Shown piece after piece: positions 17,374 through 26,722 of a stretch of DNA of 64,000 nucleotides. This DNA is from Aurantimonas marina (GTDB lineage: Bacteria; Pseudomonadota; Alphaproteobacteria; Rhizobiales; Rhizobiaceae), in the NCBI RefSeq assembly GCF_017183135.1, contig NZ_JADDXW010000005.1, positions 1 to 64,000 of the forward strand, in the 5' to 3' direction. Every line of letters begins with the position of its first letter. Within the stretch, counting starts at the first letter, position 1. A program made the position numbers and the translations under genes. Below the pieces are notes generated by a model. That model was given only the letters and a program-made list of their open reading frames with translations, was not told the origin of the DNA and searched no databases.

Positions 17374-18048
17374 TTACTTGTCCTCGCCGGACTCGTTCTC
17401 AGCGTCGCCTTCAGCAACCTCGGTCGCCTCGACTTCGTCAGCCGCTTCCGTCTCCGCTGCCTCATCTTCTTCCGACCGAAGCGCGGCCGGAGCCGCGATC
17501 GTCGCGATGGTGAAATCGCGGTCGGTGATCGTCAGATCGACGCCCTTCGGCAGCGTCAGCGCCGAGGCATGGATGGAATCGCCGATATCGAGACCGGTGA
17601 GATCCAGCGTGAACGCCTCGGGAATGGCGCTTGCCGGCGCGACAACCTCGACCGCATAGCGCACGACGTTGAGAACACCGCCGCGCTTCAGGCCCGGGGC
17701 ATCATCCTCGTTCTCGAAGTGAACCGGGATTTCGACGGTCACGCGGGTCTTTGCGGAAACGCGCAGAAAGTCGACATGCATCAGAAAGTCGCGGACGGGC
17801 TCCAGTTGATAGTCTTTCGGGAGCACCTTGATCTTCTTGCCGTTCAGCTCGATCGTCGCGACATGGGTCATGAAACCGCCGGCGTGCAACGCCAGAAAGG
17901 TTTCCTTGTAGGGGATCGCGATCGGCTGGGGATCTTGCTTGTCGCCGTAGATGACGGCGGGAATCATTCCGGAGCGGCGAAGATGTCTGGCGGCCCCCTT
18001 GCCGACCTTGTCGCGCGCCTCGGCTTTGACCGTAAAGGTCTCGCTCAT
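17374..18048 (-). CDS. rplY: 50S ribosomal protein L25/general stress protein Ctc
   Basis: 5S-rRNA-binding ribosomal protein of the long Ctc type, 224 residues from ATG 18048. An AAAAGGAT ribosome-binding site precedes this start; the longer frame would be non-conserved. The N-terminal L25 domain ([24 protein letters not shown]) is followed by the C-terminal beta domain ([10 protein letters not shown] to about residue 185). The tail is strikingly acidic (Glu/Asp/Ala, about 35 residues), which is common in alphaproteobacterial homologues. It leads the rplY-pth-ychF cluster. Confidence 0.96.
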   Translation of the reverse strand: MSETFTVKAEARDKVGKGAARHLRRSGMIPAVIYGDKQDPQPIAIPYKETFLALHAGGFMTHVATIELNGKKIKVLPKDYQLEPVRDFLMHVDFLRVSAKTRVTVEIPVHFENEDDAPGLKRGGVLNVVRYAVEVVAPASAIPEAFTLDLTGLDIGDSIHASALTLPKGVDLTITDRDFTIATIAAPAALRSEEDEAAETEAADEVEATEVAEGDAENESGEDK

Positions 18049-18180
18049 GGCTATATCCTTTTGTTTGCGAGGTGGTCGCGCGGACGTCTTGTCCGAAACG
18101 ACGAAAAGCGGACCCGTCGGCAAAAGCCGACCAGACCGCTCAACTCCGCGCTGCCTCCAAGGGTGTCTGCGCGGACGGAG

Positions 18181-18437
18181 TGCCTATAGCGCAAGGCGCG
18201 GGGAGGAGCAAGGCGCGCGCGAATAGTTCCGCACCGACTTCTCGACGATGGCGTGAAGCCGTAACAGGCGTCCGCGACACGGTAATTGAAGATGAAGCTG
18301 GAGCCGGCGATGGTCAGATACGGCTTGTCGGCGACGTTCTCGCGGGTCGCCAGGCCAATCGCCAACAGGATCGCGACAAGGCCGATGCTGGCGAGGAGCA
18401 CCTGCCGGACGCTGATCCGGTCGAGGCTGTGGAGCAT
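18181..18437 (-). pseudogene. Probable broken small membrane/exported protein gene
   Basis: The frame from ATG 18437 starts like a real protein: a hydrophobic segment (VLLASIGLVAILLAIGLA) and then YLTIAGSSFIFNYRVADACY, with strong GC3 bias. After about residue 62 it turns Arg/Ser/Pro-rich, as a lost frame does. Shifting one base near 18250-18255 continues the coding style as AIVEKSVRNYSRAP before a TAG near 18184. I read this as the frameshifted, 3'-shortened remnant of a small conserved membrane protein between prs and rplY. An intact but unusual short protein is the alternative. The rest of the prs-rplY gap (18049-18180 and 18438-18543) shows no gene. Confidence 0.35.
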
Positions 18438-18543
18438 GGCCAGGCTCCCGATTTTCGGGTCAGGCCATGAATGTTACGCCGGAAATCGCTGCGCGGCCAG
18501 AAGCGGCCGGGCGCCGAGCGATCGCGCCGGCGCTGTCAGCCCG

Positions 18544-19476
<933 letters not shown>

Positions 19477-19657
19477 CGCGTTCTTTCCGGTAATCGGGCC
19501 ACCGACTGGGCAAGCAGCTTGAGGTGCCGTTCCGTCGGTGTCCTTCGCGAGGCCGATCGATGGAAGGGGCTCATAACAACATCGCGCAAATCGTCAACCC
19601 GCGCGGTTTCGCAGTGCGGCAAGAATCGCAGAACTGGTACGCAAGGGGAAGCGGCGG

Positions 19658-20464
19658 TCAGCCGGCGCGGGGGGACAATTCGGCCGCTTCGCTGAGCGTG
19701 CGCCTGGCGACGGCTTGAAAGGTCGTAAGATCGACCGCGGCCCACGGATCGTCGGTCTTGCCGGGAATGGCCTCCTGGCCCTGGATGCGCTTGATGCGCT
19801 GGTCGTTGGCGTCGAGCACGTCCCAGACATAGACGAGCGTTGTGGTGGAGCCGTCGTTGAACGCCGAGAAATAGCCCTTGAGCCGGACATCCGCGACCGC
19901 CTCGGAGGCAGGCCGTATCCGCAGGCCCTGCGCTGCCGCCGTTTCGGATAGCGCGCGGGCGAGCAATTCGGCCTTGTCCTGAGGCGCTCCGACCAGGGGC
20001 AGGAACTGGACTTCGCCCGCGGCCCGGACTGCCGCGGTGGCGGAAGCGGGCATAGCCGCTGGTTGCGGCGTGGCGGCCACTTGGGTCGGTGGCGGGGCGA
20101 GTGGCTGGGATGCGAGCGTTGCGGGAGGAGGAGCGAGAGGCTCGGATGCGACCGCGGCACGCCGGGGCGTGAGCGGCTCGGACGCAGGAGGCGGATAGGC
20201 TGCGGCCGGAGAAGTGGTTGCCGGATAGGCGGCGACTGGATATTGGGCCTGCGGCGCGGCCGGCGGGGCGCCTATGCTGCCGCCGGCTGCCGCGGACATG
20301 GAGCCCACCGGCGCTCCGAGCGTGCTTGTCGAGCCGATGTCGACGCTCGGCATCGGGCCATTCGCTCCCATGCCGATGGTGCCATCGATGCCGGTGCAAG
20401 CGGTGAGGGCGGCGGTAAGGCTGACGGCAATGACCGGCGCGCGACGGGCGTTTCGGGTTTTCAC
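19658..20464 (-). CDS. Proline-rich lipoprotein with conserved C-terminal domain, function unknown
   Basis: Predicted lipoprotein of 268 residues: a basic N-terminus, a hydrophobic stretch and a lipobox LTAC with Cys23. Residues about 30-140 are Ala/Pro-rich and contain near-repeats of the type SEPLxPP/SQPLAPPP, likely an extended linker. The C-terminal half (from about residue 145, EVQFLPLVGAPQDKAELLARAL) is compact and looks like a globular domain with YVWDVLDANDQRI. I do not recognise a named family. It is separated from prs by 181 bp and from the M24 gene by 137 bp, so it is probably transcribed alone. An envelope location is inferred. Confidence 0.7.
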   Translation of the reverse strand: MKTRNARRAPVIAVSLTAALTACTGIDGTIGMGANGPMPSVDIGSTSTLGAPVGSMSAAAGGSIGAPPAAPQAQYPVAAYPATTSPAAAYPPPASEPLTPRRAAVASEPLAPPPATLASQPLAPPPTQVAATPQPAAMPASATAAVRAAGEVQFLPLVGAPQDKAELLARALSETAAAQGLRIRPASEAVADVRLKGYFSAFNDGSTTTLVYVWDVLDANDQRIKRIQGQEAIPGKTDDPWAAVDLTTFQAVARRTLSEAAELSPRAG

Positions 20465-20601
20465 GGGAGCTGTTCCCTTGCCGTTTTCAGGTCTGGCGTT
20501 TCCATCAGTCGAACGTCAGCAATCTCTTGCAGGGAAAACTTAAAAAACTCTCGAAACGGGCGCCTTGTCCCGGTCGATGCGCGCGATTTTATTATCGTGC
20601 T

Positions 20602-21750
20602 TTACAGAACGATAAGATCGAGGGGCAGCCGTGACAGCGACTCCGGCTTGGCCGTCGTCGTCAAATAGGTGCGCCCGAGCGTCATCGCGGTCTCGCTATC
20701 GGAATCCATGACGATCATGTGGGCGAACAGAGTCATGCCCGGCTCGATGACAGCCGGATTACCGGAATGGAACATCGGCATGTCCATCCAGGATGGCGCG
20801 AAGCGCGCGCCGAGCGAATAGCCGCAGGCGCTCAGCCGGTGGCGCGCCAGTTCGTGCGCCTCCATGACGGCGGCATGGGCGTCGAACACATCGCCGAACG
20901 TATGGCCCGGCTGCATGGTCGCCTCCACCGCCTGCAGCGCCTCCCGGGCGGCGGCATGGAGTTCGAGATGCCGGTCGGAGGGCCGGCCGACGATCACGGT
21001 CCGCATCAGCGCCGCGTGGTACTGGGCCTTGACGCCGGCCCATTCGAGCGTCAGTTGGTCGTTCTCGTCGAGCCTGCGGCGGCCGGATTTGTAGCGGCAG
21101 AGCAGAGCGTCGCGACCAGATCCGACGATGAAGGGGTTGGCGGGGTAGTCGCCTCCCTGTCGAAGGACCTCGCCTTGCATTGCCGCGAGGATTTCGGCCT
21201 CGTCGGCCCCCGGGCGGATCAGCGGCCGGGCAGCCGCGAAGGCGTCGTCGGCGAAGCGCGCGGCTTCGCGGACCATGTCGATCTCGGCGGGGCTTTTGAC
21301 CGCCCGTAACATCGGGATGAGCGGCGAGGCGTCCTTCAGCGACGCGAACGAACCGAGCCGCTCCTCGACCTGCTGGCCGCTGGCGGCGGTAAGCCCATGG
21401 GTCGCCCATTCCACGCCGATGCGCGCCCCAAGCAAGCCCATCTCGTCCAGCATGTCGCGCAGCTCTATGACGGGATCGGCATTGCCGCGGTCACGCCAGA
21501 CCGTGATCGCGTCGAGAATCGAGGTATGGCGGGCCTGGCGAAGATCGGCCGAGCGGGTCAAAAGGCGCATGTCGCCATCGGCCTTCACCACGAGGCACTG
21601 GAAGAAGCAGAACCCAAAGGAATCGTAGCCGGTCAGCCAGTACATCGAATCCTGGGCGAACAGCAGCATCGCATCCAGCTTTTGCTCGCCCATTTCGAGG
21701 ATCAGCCGGTCCCGCCGCGCCTCGAATTCGTCCCGTCCGAAATGCAGCAT
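20602..21750 (-). CDS. Creatinase-like M24-fold protein lacking metal ligands
   Basis: Pita-bread-fold protein of the Xaa-Pro aminopeptidase/creatinase family, 382 residues: an N-terminal creatinase domain (1-150) and a C-terminal M24 domain. In metal-dependent members the first two Asp ligands sit in a motif like DxG...SDxTR. Here the same place reads LEWAGVKAQYHAALMRT, so the second Asp is replaced. The A-L-x-R-T pattern resembles creatinase and ectoine-hydrolase-like members, which work without metal. It is therefore probably an amidinohydrolase- or ectoine-hydrolase-like enzyme rather than a prolidase; substrate unknown. It ends the lgt-methyltransferase-pgeF run, starting 3 nt after pgeF stops. 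Confidence 0.78.
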   Translation of the reverse strand: MLHFGRDEFEARRDRLILEMGEQKLDAMLLFAQDSMYWLTGYDSFGFCFFQCLVVKADGDMRLLTRSADLRQARHTSILDAITVWRDRGNADPVIELRDMLDEMGLLGARIGVEWATHGLTAASGQQVEERLGSFASLKDASPLIPMLRAVKSPAEIDMVREAARFADDAFAAARPLIRPGADEAEILAAMQGEVLRQGGDYPANPFIVGSGRDALLCRYKSGRRRLDENDQLTLEWAGVKAQYHAALMRTVIVGRPSDRHLELHAAAREALQAVEATMQPGHTFGDVFDAHAAVMEAHELARHRLSACGYSLGARFAPSWMDMPMFHSGNPAVIEPGMTLFAHMIVMDSDSETAMTLGRTYLTTTAKPESLSRLPLDLIVL

Positions 21751-21753
21751 CGG

Positions 21754-22563
21754 TCAGCCTCTCAGAGCGATGGCGGATAGCTGGCGGCCATAGTCGGGCT
21801 CGCCGCGATGGGTCGTGCGCCGGAACGAGAAGAATCGATCAGCGTCGCCATAGGTGCAGGTGCCGACGAAACTCGCGGCGACGCCGCTCGCCCGCAATTG
21901 CGCGAGGATGAAGCCCGGCAGGTCGAACTGGCGTTTGTCGGGCGACACTCCGCCGAGAAAGAAGCGCTCGCGCGTCGCGTCGCCGTCGAGGAACTCGGCC
22001 ATCATCTCGATGCCGACCTCGTAATTGGCCTGTGTGATCGTCGGTCCCAGCACGGCCGCGATCGAATCCCGGTTCGCGCCGGCGCTCTCCATGGCAGCGA
22101 TTGTCGCTTCGAGAACGCCGCCGAGCGCCCCGCGCCAGCCGGCATGGGCGGCGCCGACAACGCCGTTTTTCGGGTCGGCTAAGAGCACGGGGCCGCAGTC
22201 GGCGGTGACGACCCCGACGGCGAGCCCGGGCCGGTTGGTCACGATGCCATCGACGCGCGGTCGGTCTCCCGTGAAGGGTCCATCAACTACGACGGCTTCC
22301 CCGGAATGGACTTGCCACGGAGTTGCGAGATCGCCTGGTGTCGCGCCCAGCGTAGCCGCCGCCCGGGCGCGATTCTCCTCGACATCATCGCGCCGGTCGT
22401 TCGATCCGGCACCGACGTTCAGCCCCTCATAGATGCCTCCCGACACGCCGCCGAGGCGCGTGAAGAAGGCATGGCTGACACACCCGGCGCCGGTCAGGCG
22501 GTCCGAGCGGATGAGCGCCGAATCGGCGAGGGGCGTGGCGGGACTGGCTCGGGTATCTGACAT
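21754..22563 (-). CDS. pgeF: PgeF/YfiH family multicopper-oxidase-like protein (peptidoglycan editing factor)
   Basis: YfiH-type laccase-domain protein, 269 residues. Conserved metal-site segments are PWQVHSGEAVVVD (His), TADCGPVLLADP (Cys) and GAAHAGWRGALGG (His). In E. coli the homologue trims or edits wrong peptidoglycan precursors (L-Ser for L-Ala); purine nucleosidase activity has also been reported in the family. It follows the methyltransferase gene by 22 nt and precedes the M24 protein by 3 nt. The link with lgt and the dcw genes is envelope quality control, by inference. Confidence 0.9.
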   Translation of the reverse strand: MSDTRASPATPLADSALIRSDRLTGAGCVSHAFFTRLGGVSGGIYEGLNVGAGSNDRRDDVEENRARAAATLGATPGDLATPWQVHSGEAVVVDGPFTGDRPRVDGIVTNRPGLAVGVVTADCGPVLLADPKNGVVGAAHAGWRGALGGVLEATIAAMESAGANRDSIAAVLGPTITQANYEVGIEMMAEFLDGDATRERFFLGGVSPDKRQFDLPGFILAQLRASGVAASFVGTCTYGDADRFFSFRRTTHRGEPDYGRQLSAIALRG

Positions 22564-22585
22564 GGCGCGGGATGGTGGTGGAGGG

Positions 22586-23707
22586 TCAGGGTGAAGTCAA
22601 TCCGGCGTCGGCCACCCCGAAAGGCGGTAAAGACAGTGGGCGAGAAGACGCGGACAATACCTTGAAAAGAATCCCCATCTCTTTCTCGCCTGTGCCTGCC
22701 AAACGCGCGACCGCGGCCCCGATTTCCTCCCGCCCGGCCTCGCTCATTTTGTTGCCGAGAGCGCCGGCGCGTTCCAGCAGCCCAAGCGCGAGGAGAACGT
22801 CTCCTTGTGGAACCGTTGGTGAGACGGCGAGCCCCGCGTGTCGAAACGGCGCCGCGACCCGCTCGAAATCGACATGGCTGGTGAGGTCCACTTCGCCCGG
22901 CCGGTCGAGCGGGTCCGCGAAGGCATGGCCGTGGATCGCCTGCAACGTGTCCCCGAAGCCGGTCGCGGCATGGCCGTAGTCGATGAAGAGCCCGGCACCG
23001 CCTTCCTCGGCCAGATGCTGGGCGATCGTCGCCGCCAGGGTCTCGCGCGCCGGCGACAATTCGAGCACCGCGCCGGCCATCGGCGGGTGCGGCAAGGTCG
23101 CGGCGATCTTGCTGGGCAGCTCCGGCCTTGCCGAGCACAGCACGAACTCGAACCGCCCGCTATCGGCGACGGAGATGCAGCGCTCGCGCCAGGTCTCGCC
23201 GTCGAAGACGAACTGGCGGATGGCGAGTGCGTCGAAGAGTTCATTGGCGACGAGAAGCAGTGGCTCCCGTTCCAGATCCGCGATCCGTCTGACCCGGCGG
23301 ATCGGCAGATCGAAGCGGTCGAGTGCGGCCATCTGCTCGGCGGCGAGCCGATCGCTCGTTTCCACCAATCGGACCTTGGCGGCCTTGAGGCAGTCCGGGG
23401 CGACGGACCGCAGGGTCCGCAACATGTCGGCCATCAGCGTACCGCGTCCCGGCCCGATCTCAGCGAGCAGGAACGAAGCTGGGGACCTGTGTTCGCGCCA
23501 GGCTGCGGCGATCCAGGCGCCGATCAACTCGCCGAACATCTGACTGATCTCCGGCGCGGTGATGAAATCGCCGGTCCGGCCGAACGGCTCGCGCGCCGCG
23601 TAATAGCCATGCTCGCGGTCGAACAGCGCCAGGTTCCAATAGCGATCGAGGCCGATCGCCCCCTCGATGCGGATCAACTCCGCGATCTTGCGGGCGAGGG
23701 GTGTCAT
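22586..23707 (-). CDS. SAM-dependent methyltransferase, MidA/NDUFAF7 family
   Basis: Class I methyltransferase of the DUF185/NDUFAF7 family, 373 residues from ATG 23707, which overlaps the lgt stop by 4 nt. The characteristic N-terminal segment GDFITAPEISQMFGELIGAW is followed by the SAM-binding AEIGPGRGTLMADMLR. In mitochondria NDUFAF7 dimethylates an arginine of a complex I subunit; bacterial homologues are little studied. It sits between lgt and pgeF in an apparent operon. Target unknown; a role in respiratory complex assembly is possible by homology only. Confidence 0.88.
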   Translation of the reverse strand: MTPLARKIAELIRIEGAIGLDRYWNLALFDREHGYYAAREPFGRTGDFITAPEISQMFGELIGAWIAAAWREHRSPASFLLAEIGPGRGTLMADMLRTLRSVAPDCLKAAKVRLVETSDRLAAEQMAALDRFDLPIRRVRRIADLEREPLLLVANELFDALAIRQFVFDGETWRERCISVADSGRFEFVLCSARPELPSKIAATLPHPPMAGAVLELSPARETLAATIAQHLAEEGGAGLFIDYGHAATGFGDTLQAIHGHAFADPLDRPGEVDLTSHVDFERVAAPFRHAGLAVSPTVPQGDVLLALGLLERAGALGNKMSEAGREEIGAAVARLAGTGEKEMGILFKVLSASSRPLSLPPFGVADAGLTSP

Positions 23708-24597
23708 GGCCGGGTTGCATTGGTCCCGCCGGTGGACTGCGCGTCCTCGGCCTCGCGCGGTTCGTAGGCACGATGCTTGGCGGTAGCCATGCCCCAGATG
23801 CCGATCAGCAGCATCGGGATCGAGAGCACCATGCCCATGGTCAGCCAGCCGCCATACAGATAGCCGAGCTGTACGTCCGGCATGCGGAACAGCTCCACGA
23901 AGATGCGAGCGCAGCCATAGCCGAACAGGAACAGTCCCCCGACGAAGCGGGGACGGCCGAGCATCTTGAAGTGATGGGTGGCGATCCAGAGAATCAGCCA
24001 CAGAAGAATGCCTTCGAGCGCGGCTTCGTAGAGCTGGCTCGGGTGCCGGGGCAGCGCATCCGGGGCATCGGGAAACACCATCGCCCAGGAGACGCTCGTC
24101 GGCGCCCCCCAGAGCTCGCCATTGATGAAGTTGGCAATGCGTCCGAAGAACAGCCCGAACGGGACCGATGCGGCGACCACGTCGATGAGGCTCCATACCG
24201 GAACCTTGTAGACCCGGCAGAAGATCAGCATAGCCACGACGACCCCCAACAGCCCGCCATGGAAGGCCATGCCGCCCTCCCAGACCTTGAAGATGGCCAG
24301 CGGTTCGGCGGCATATCGCTCGAAATCGTAGAAGAACACGGAGCCCAATCGTCCGCCGATGACGATGCCAAGGGTGAGATACAGGATCAAATCGTCGATA
24401 TGGGTCTTGGTGATCGGCGAGACGCCGTTCGGCCAGAGCTTGGTATTGCCGACGAGATAGCGCCCGTAGAGCCAGCCGCAGAGAATGCCGGCGACATAGG
24501 ACAGGCCGTACCAGCGCAGTTGAACCGGTCCGAGATCGAGAAAGACCGGATCGATCTGCGGATAGGTCAGAACGCCGAGGGTGGGGAGGGTGAGCAT
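23704..24597 (-). CDS. lgt: Prolipoprotein diacylglyceryl transferase
   Basis: Inner-membrane enzyme that moves diacylglyceryl from phosphatidylglycerol to the lipobox Cys of prolipoproteins; 297 residues from ATG 24597. A longer frame to 24705 would add a basic, non-conserved stretch. Family signatures are FHGGLLG, GRIANFINGELWG and RHPSQLYEA, within seven or so membrane helices. It would process the lipoproteins in this window (BamD, the GH25 lysozyme, the Pro-rich lipoprotein). It heads the lgt-methyltransferase-pgeF-M24 run and is divergent from the EF-hand gene. Confidence 0.95.
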   Translation of the reverse strand: MLTLPTLGVLTYPQIDPVFLDLGPVQLRWYGLSYVAGILCGWLYGRYLVGNTKLWPNGVSPITKTHIDDLILYLTLGIVIGGRLGSVFFYDFERYAAEPLAIFKVWEGGMAFHGGLLGVVVAMLIFCRVYKVPVWSLIDVVAASVPFGLFFGRIANFINGELWGAPTSVSWAMVFPDAPDALPRHPSQLYEAALEGILLWLILWIATHHFKMLGRPRFVGGLFLFGYGCARIFVELFRMPDVQLGYLYGGWLTMGMVLSIPMLLIGIWGMATAKHRAYEPREAEDAQSTGGTNATRP

Positions 24598-24716
24598 CGA
24601 ACCGCCGTTGCGAGATTGTCGACGCCGGGCGCCGCTTTGCATGCGGCGGGACATAGACCTTGTCCCCACTGGAGGGTCAAGGGTGGCGCTGGATGATTGA
24701 AGCATCGCGCGAAGCG

Positions 24717-24730
24717 TTGATTTGCGTCAA
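24717..24730. promoter_or_regulatory. FNR/FixK-like box
   Basis: TTGATTTGCGTCAA fits TTGA-N6-TCAA, the binding pattern of FNR/FixK-type oxygen-response regulators. It lies 155 bp before the EF-hand gene and 120 bp before lgt in the divergent gap, so it could control either. It is the only clear match I noticed in the window. Confidence 0.45.
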
Positions 24731-24884
24731 TGCCGCGACTGGCCGTGAGGCCGATAACCCAGCTATCGCCTATGTCGCCGAACACAGCCGCGGACGAATC
24801 TCGGAAGCAGTTTCGCGCGTGACAGTGCAAGGCAACGAGGCTCAATGCCGGGCTGTGCCCCGGCGATCAAAAAGGAGACCACCG

Positions 24885-25406
24885 ATGATCAAGTCCATAC
24901 TGACGCTGACGACATCCGCGTTGATCCTGGCGGGAAGCGCCATGGCCGCCAATAGCCAGCAGACCCCGGGAGCCGCCGGACAGCAGGATCGGCCAGGCAG
25001 GATGATGCAGCAGCAGGACGACGACATGATGCGTCCGGGCGGGCAGCGATCGGAGCGCGCGCAGAACGACGACGACGACATGATGCGATCGGGTCGGCAA
25101 CGCTCGGAGCGTGATGACGACGATGACGATCGGTGGGGAATGCCGGGCCAGTTCTACGGGCAAGGTGGGCCCGATTGGAGGCGGGGTGGCATGATGGGAC
25201 CGCGCATGGGCGGCCCCCACATGATGCGGATGATGATGATCCTGCTCGATACCGACGGCGATGGAGCCCTGTCGCTCGATGAGGTCCAGGCCGTGCACGC
25301 GCGGTTCTTCAAGGCGGTCGACGCCAACGGGGATGGCAAGGTCACGACCGAGGAAATCCAGGCCTTCATGTCGCCGAGGGGTGGCAGGACAATGCCCCGC
25401 CAGTAG
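24885..25406 (+). CDS. Exported EF-hand protein with Asp-rich repeats
   Basis: Small predicted calcium-binding periplasmic or secreted protein, 173 residues from ATG 24885 with AAAGGAG upstream. A signal peptide (1-21) precedes a low-complexity part with two copies of a DDDMMRxGxQRSER unit (about residues 45-58 and 62-76) and a DDDDDD run. A Met/Gly-rich linker follows. Two canonical EF-hand loops stand at residues 122-133 (DTDGDGALSLDE) and 146-157 (DANGDGKVTTEE). The role is unknown; calcium buffering or sensing in the envelope is a guess. It converges on the esterase gene across a hairpin. Confidence 0.82.
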   Translation: MIKSILTLTTSALILAGSAMAANSQQTPGAAGQQDRPGRMMQQQDDDMMRPGGQRSERAQNDDDDMMRSGRQRSERDDDDDDRWGMPGQFYGQGGPDWRRGGMMGPRMGGPHMMRMMMILLDTDGDGALSLDEVQAVHARFFKAVDANGDGKVTTEEIQAFMSPRGGRTMPRQ

Positions 25407-25419
25407 GCTCTTGATGTGA

Positions 25420-25457
25420 CGGGAAGCCGGGTGCGGTTGGTTGCGCCCGGCTTCCCG
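25420..25457. terminator. Hairpin between convergent genes
   Basis: A perfect 12-bp stem (CGGGAAGCCGGG and its complement, 14-nt loop) lies between the EF-hand gene and the esterase gene, whose stops face each other. No T-run follows on either strand, so it may act as a bidirectional transcription or mRNA-end barrier. Confidence 0.6.
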
Positions 25458-25477
25458 CACGGTTTCGCGCGGGCCGT

Positions 25478-26620
25478 TCAGCCGCGCGTCGGGTCGGCTT
25501 GCGCGCGGAAGAAACGCAGCATTTCGCGGCTCGCGTCCGGTCCCTTCGGTTCGGTATAGGTTCCGGCGGGACTACCGCCGGACCATGCGTGGCCAGCGCC
25601 ATGCAGGACCCAATGTTCCAGCGTCGTTCCCCGCTCTTCGTCGGCGTGGACCGTTTGGGTATACCGTATCCCGCCGGGGGCCTCGCCCTGACTGATTTCG
25701 GTCCGGATGCCGGCGGCGGCCTTGGCCTGTTCAATCACATGCTCGCCATTGGCGGGATGGACGGTGGCGTCACGATCGCCGTGGAAGACGATGGTCGGGA
25801 TGATCCCGCGGGACGCCGATGTCCAGGCGGCGGGGGCGCCGCCGTTGCGCATGGCTGCGAAGGCGGATCCCATGTCGCGCGCGGCTCCGTGGGCCAGGCC
25901 CGAATGAACGCCGACGGCCGCATAAAGGTCGGGATAGGTCGCGCCCATGATCGCCGCCGCAGCGCCGCCGGCGGACAGTCCCGCGATATAGACCCGGCCG
26001 GGCTCGACCGCGAACTCCGCCATGATCTGGCGGGTGATCCCTGCAATCAAAGAGGGCTCACCGCGATCCCGTTCCTGGTCCGCCGCATTGAACCAGTTCC
26101 AGCATTTTGAGGTATTCGCTGTCCGGGACTGGGCGGGGTAGGCGACGAGGACGATCTGCTCCTCCGCCAACTCGTTCATCCGCGTGCCGGCGGCGAAATC
26201 GTCGGGCGATTGGGTGCAGCCATGCAGCATGACGACGAGCGGCACAGCCTGTCCGTGATATCCGCTCGGCACATAGAGCTTGTAGTCGCGGCTCCCTGCG
26301 GCGTTGGTGTAGCTGCTGGAGACAAAGCGCGCGCCGGCGGGCAATGGGCCAGCATTCGGGACGGTCCGCGAAGCGGAGAATGCCTCCGCATCTTGGGTGC
26401 CGAGCCGGTCAAGATAGCGGCGAAGCACCCGGGGAACGAGTGATGGTGCCGCACCGTCCGCGTGGTACTGCGGCCGTGCTTCCGCCGAGGTTCCCGAGCC
26501 GAGGGTCGATGAACGCGCCCGCCCGCCGGCCCCTCGCAAGAGAGCGGTGGCTTCGTGGATCTGCCCGTTTCGGGTCAGACGGGCGGCCTCCATCATGGTG
26601 GCCTTGGACAGTATGTTCAT
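25478..26620 (-). CDS. PHB-depolymerase-family esterase
   Basis: Alpha/beta hydrolase of the poly(3-hydroxybutyrate) depolymerase/LpqC family, 380 residues. The nucleophile Ser sits in AGLSAGGAAA, the oxyanion region in VVMLHGCTQSPDDFA, the likely Asp in VFHGDRDATVHP and the His in HGAGHAWSGG. There is no obvious signal peptide; the first 100 residues are a polar extension beginning MNILSKATMMEAARLTRNGQ, seen in rhizobial members I recall. Substrate could be PHB oligomers or other esters. The neighbour upstream is a ribbon-helix-helix regulator on the same strand, 102 nt away, perhaps controlling it. Confidence 0.87.
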   Translation of the reverse strand: MNILSKATMMEAARLTRNGQIHEATALLRGAGGRARSSTLGSGTSAEARPQYHADGAAPSLVPRVLRRYLDRLGTQDAEAFSASRTVPNAGPLPAGARFVSSSYTNAAGSRDYKLYVPSGYHGQAVPLVVMLHGCTQSPDDFAAGTRMNELAEEQIVLVAYPAQSRTANTSKCWNWFNAADQERDRGEPSLIAGITRQIMAEFAVEPGRVYIAGLSAGGAAAAIMGATYPDLYAAVGVHSGLAHGAARDMGSAFAAMRNGGAPAAWTSASRGIIPTIVFHGDRDATVHPANGEHVIEQAKAAAGIRTEISQGEAPGGIRYTQTVHADEERGTTLEHWVLHGAGHAWSGGSPAGTYTEPKGPDASREMLRFFRAQADPTRG

Positions 26621-26722
26621 AAAATCGGATCCTGTGAGAAAAGGGCTCGCGGGCGAGCTTCGGGTGGTCTGGAACCAAACACTGCACGGCGGCCGGCCGC
26701 AAAGCCGCCTCTGGCGGCGCTG

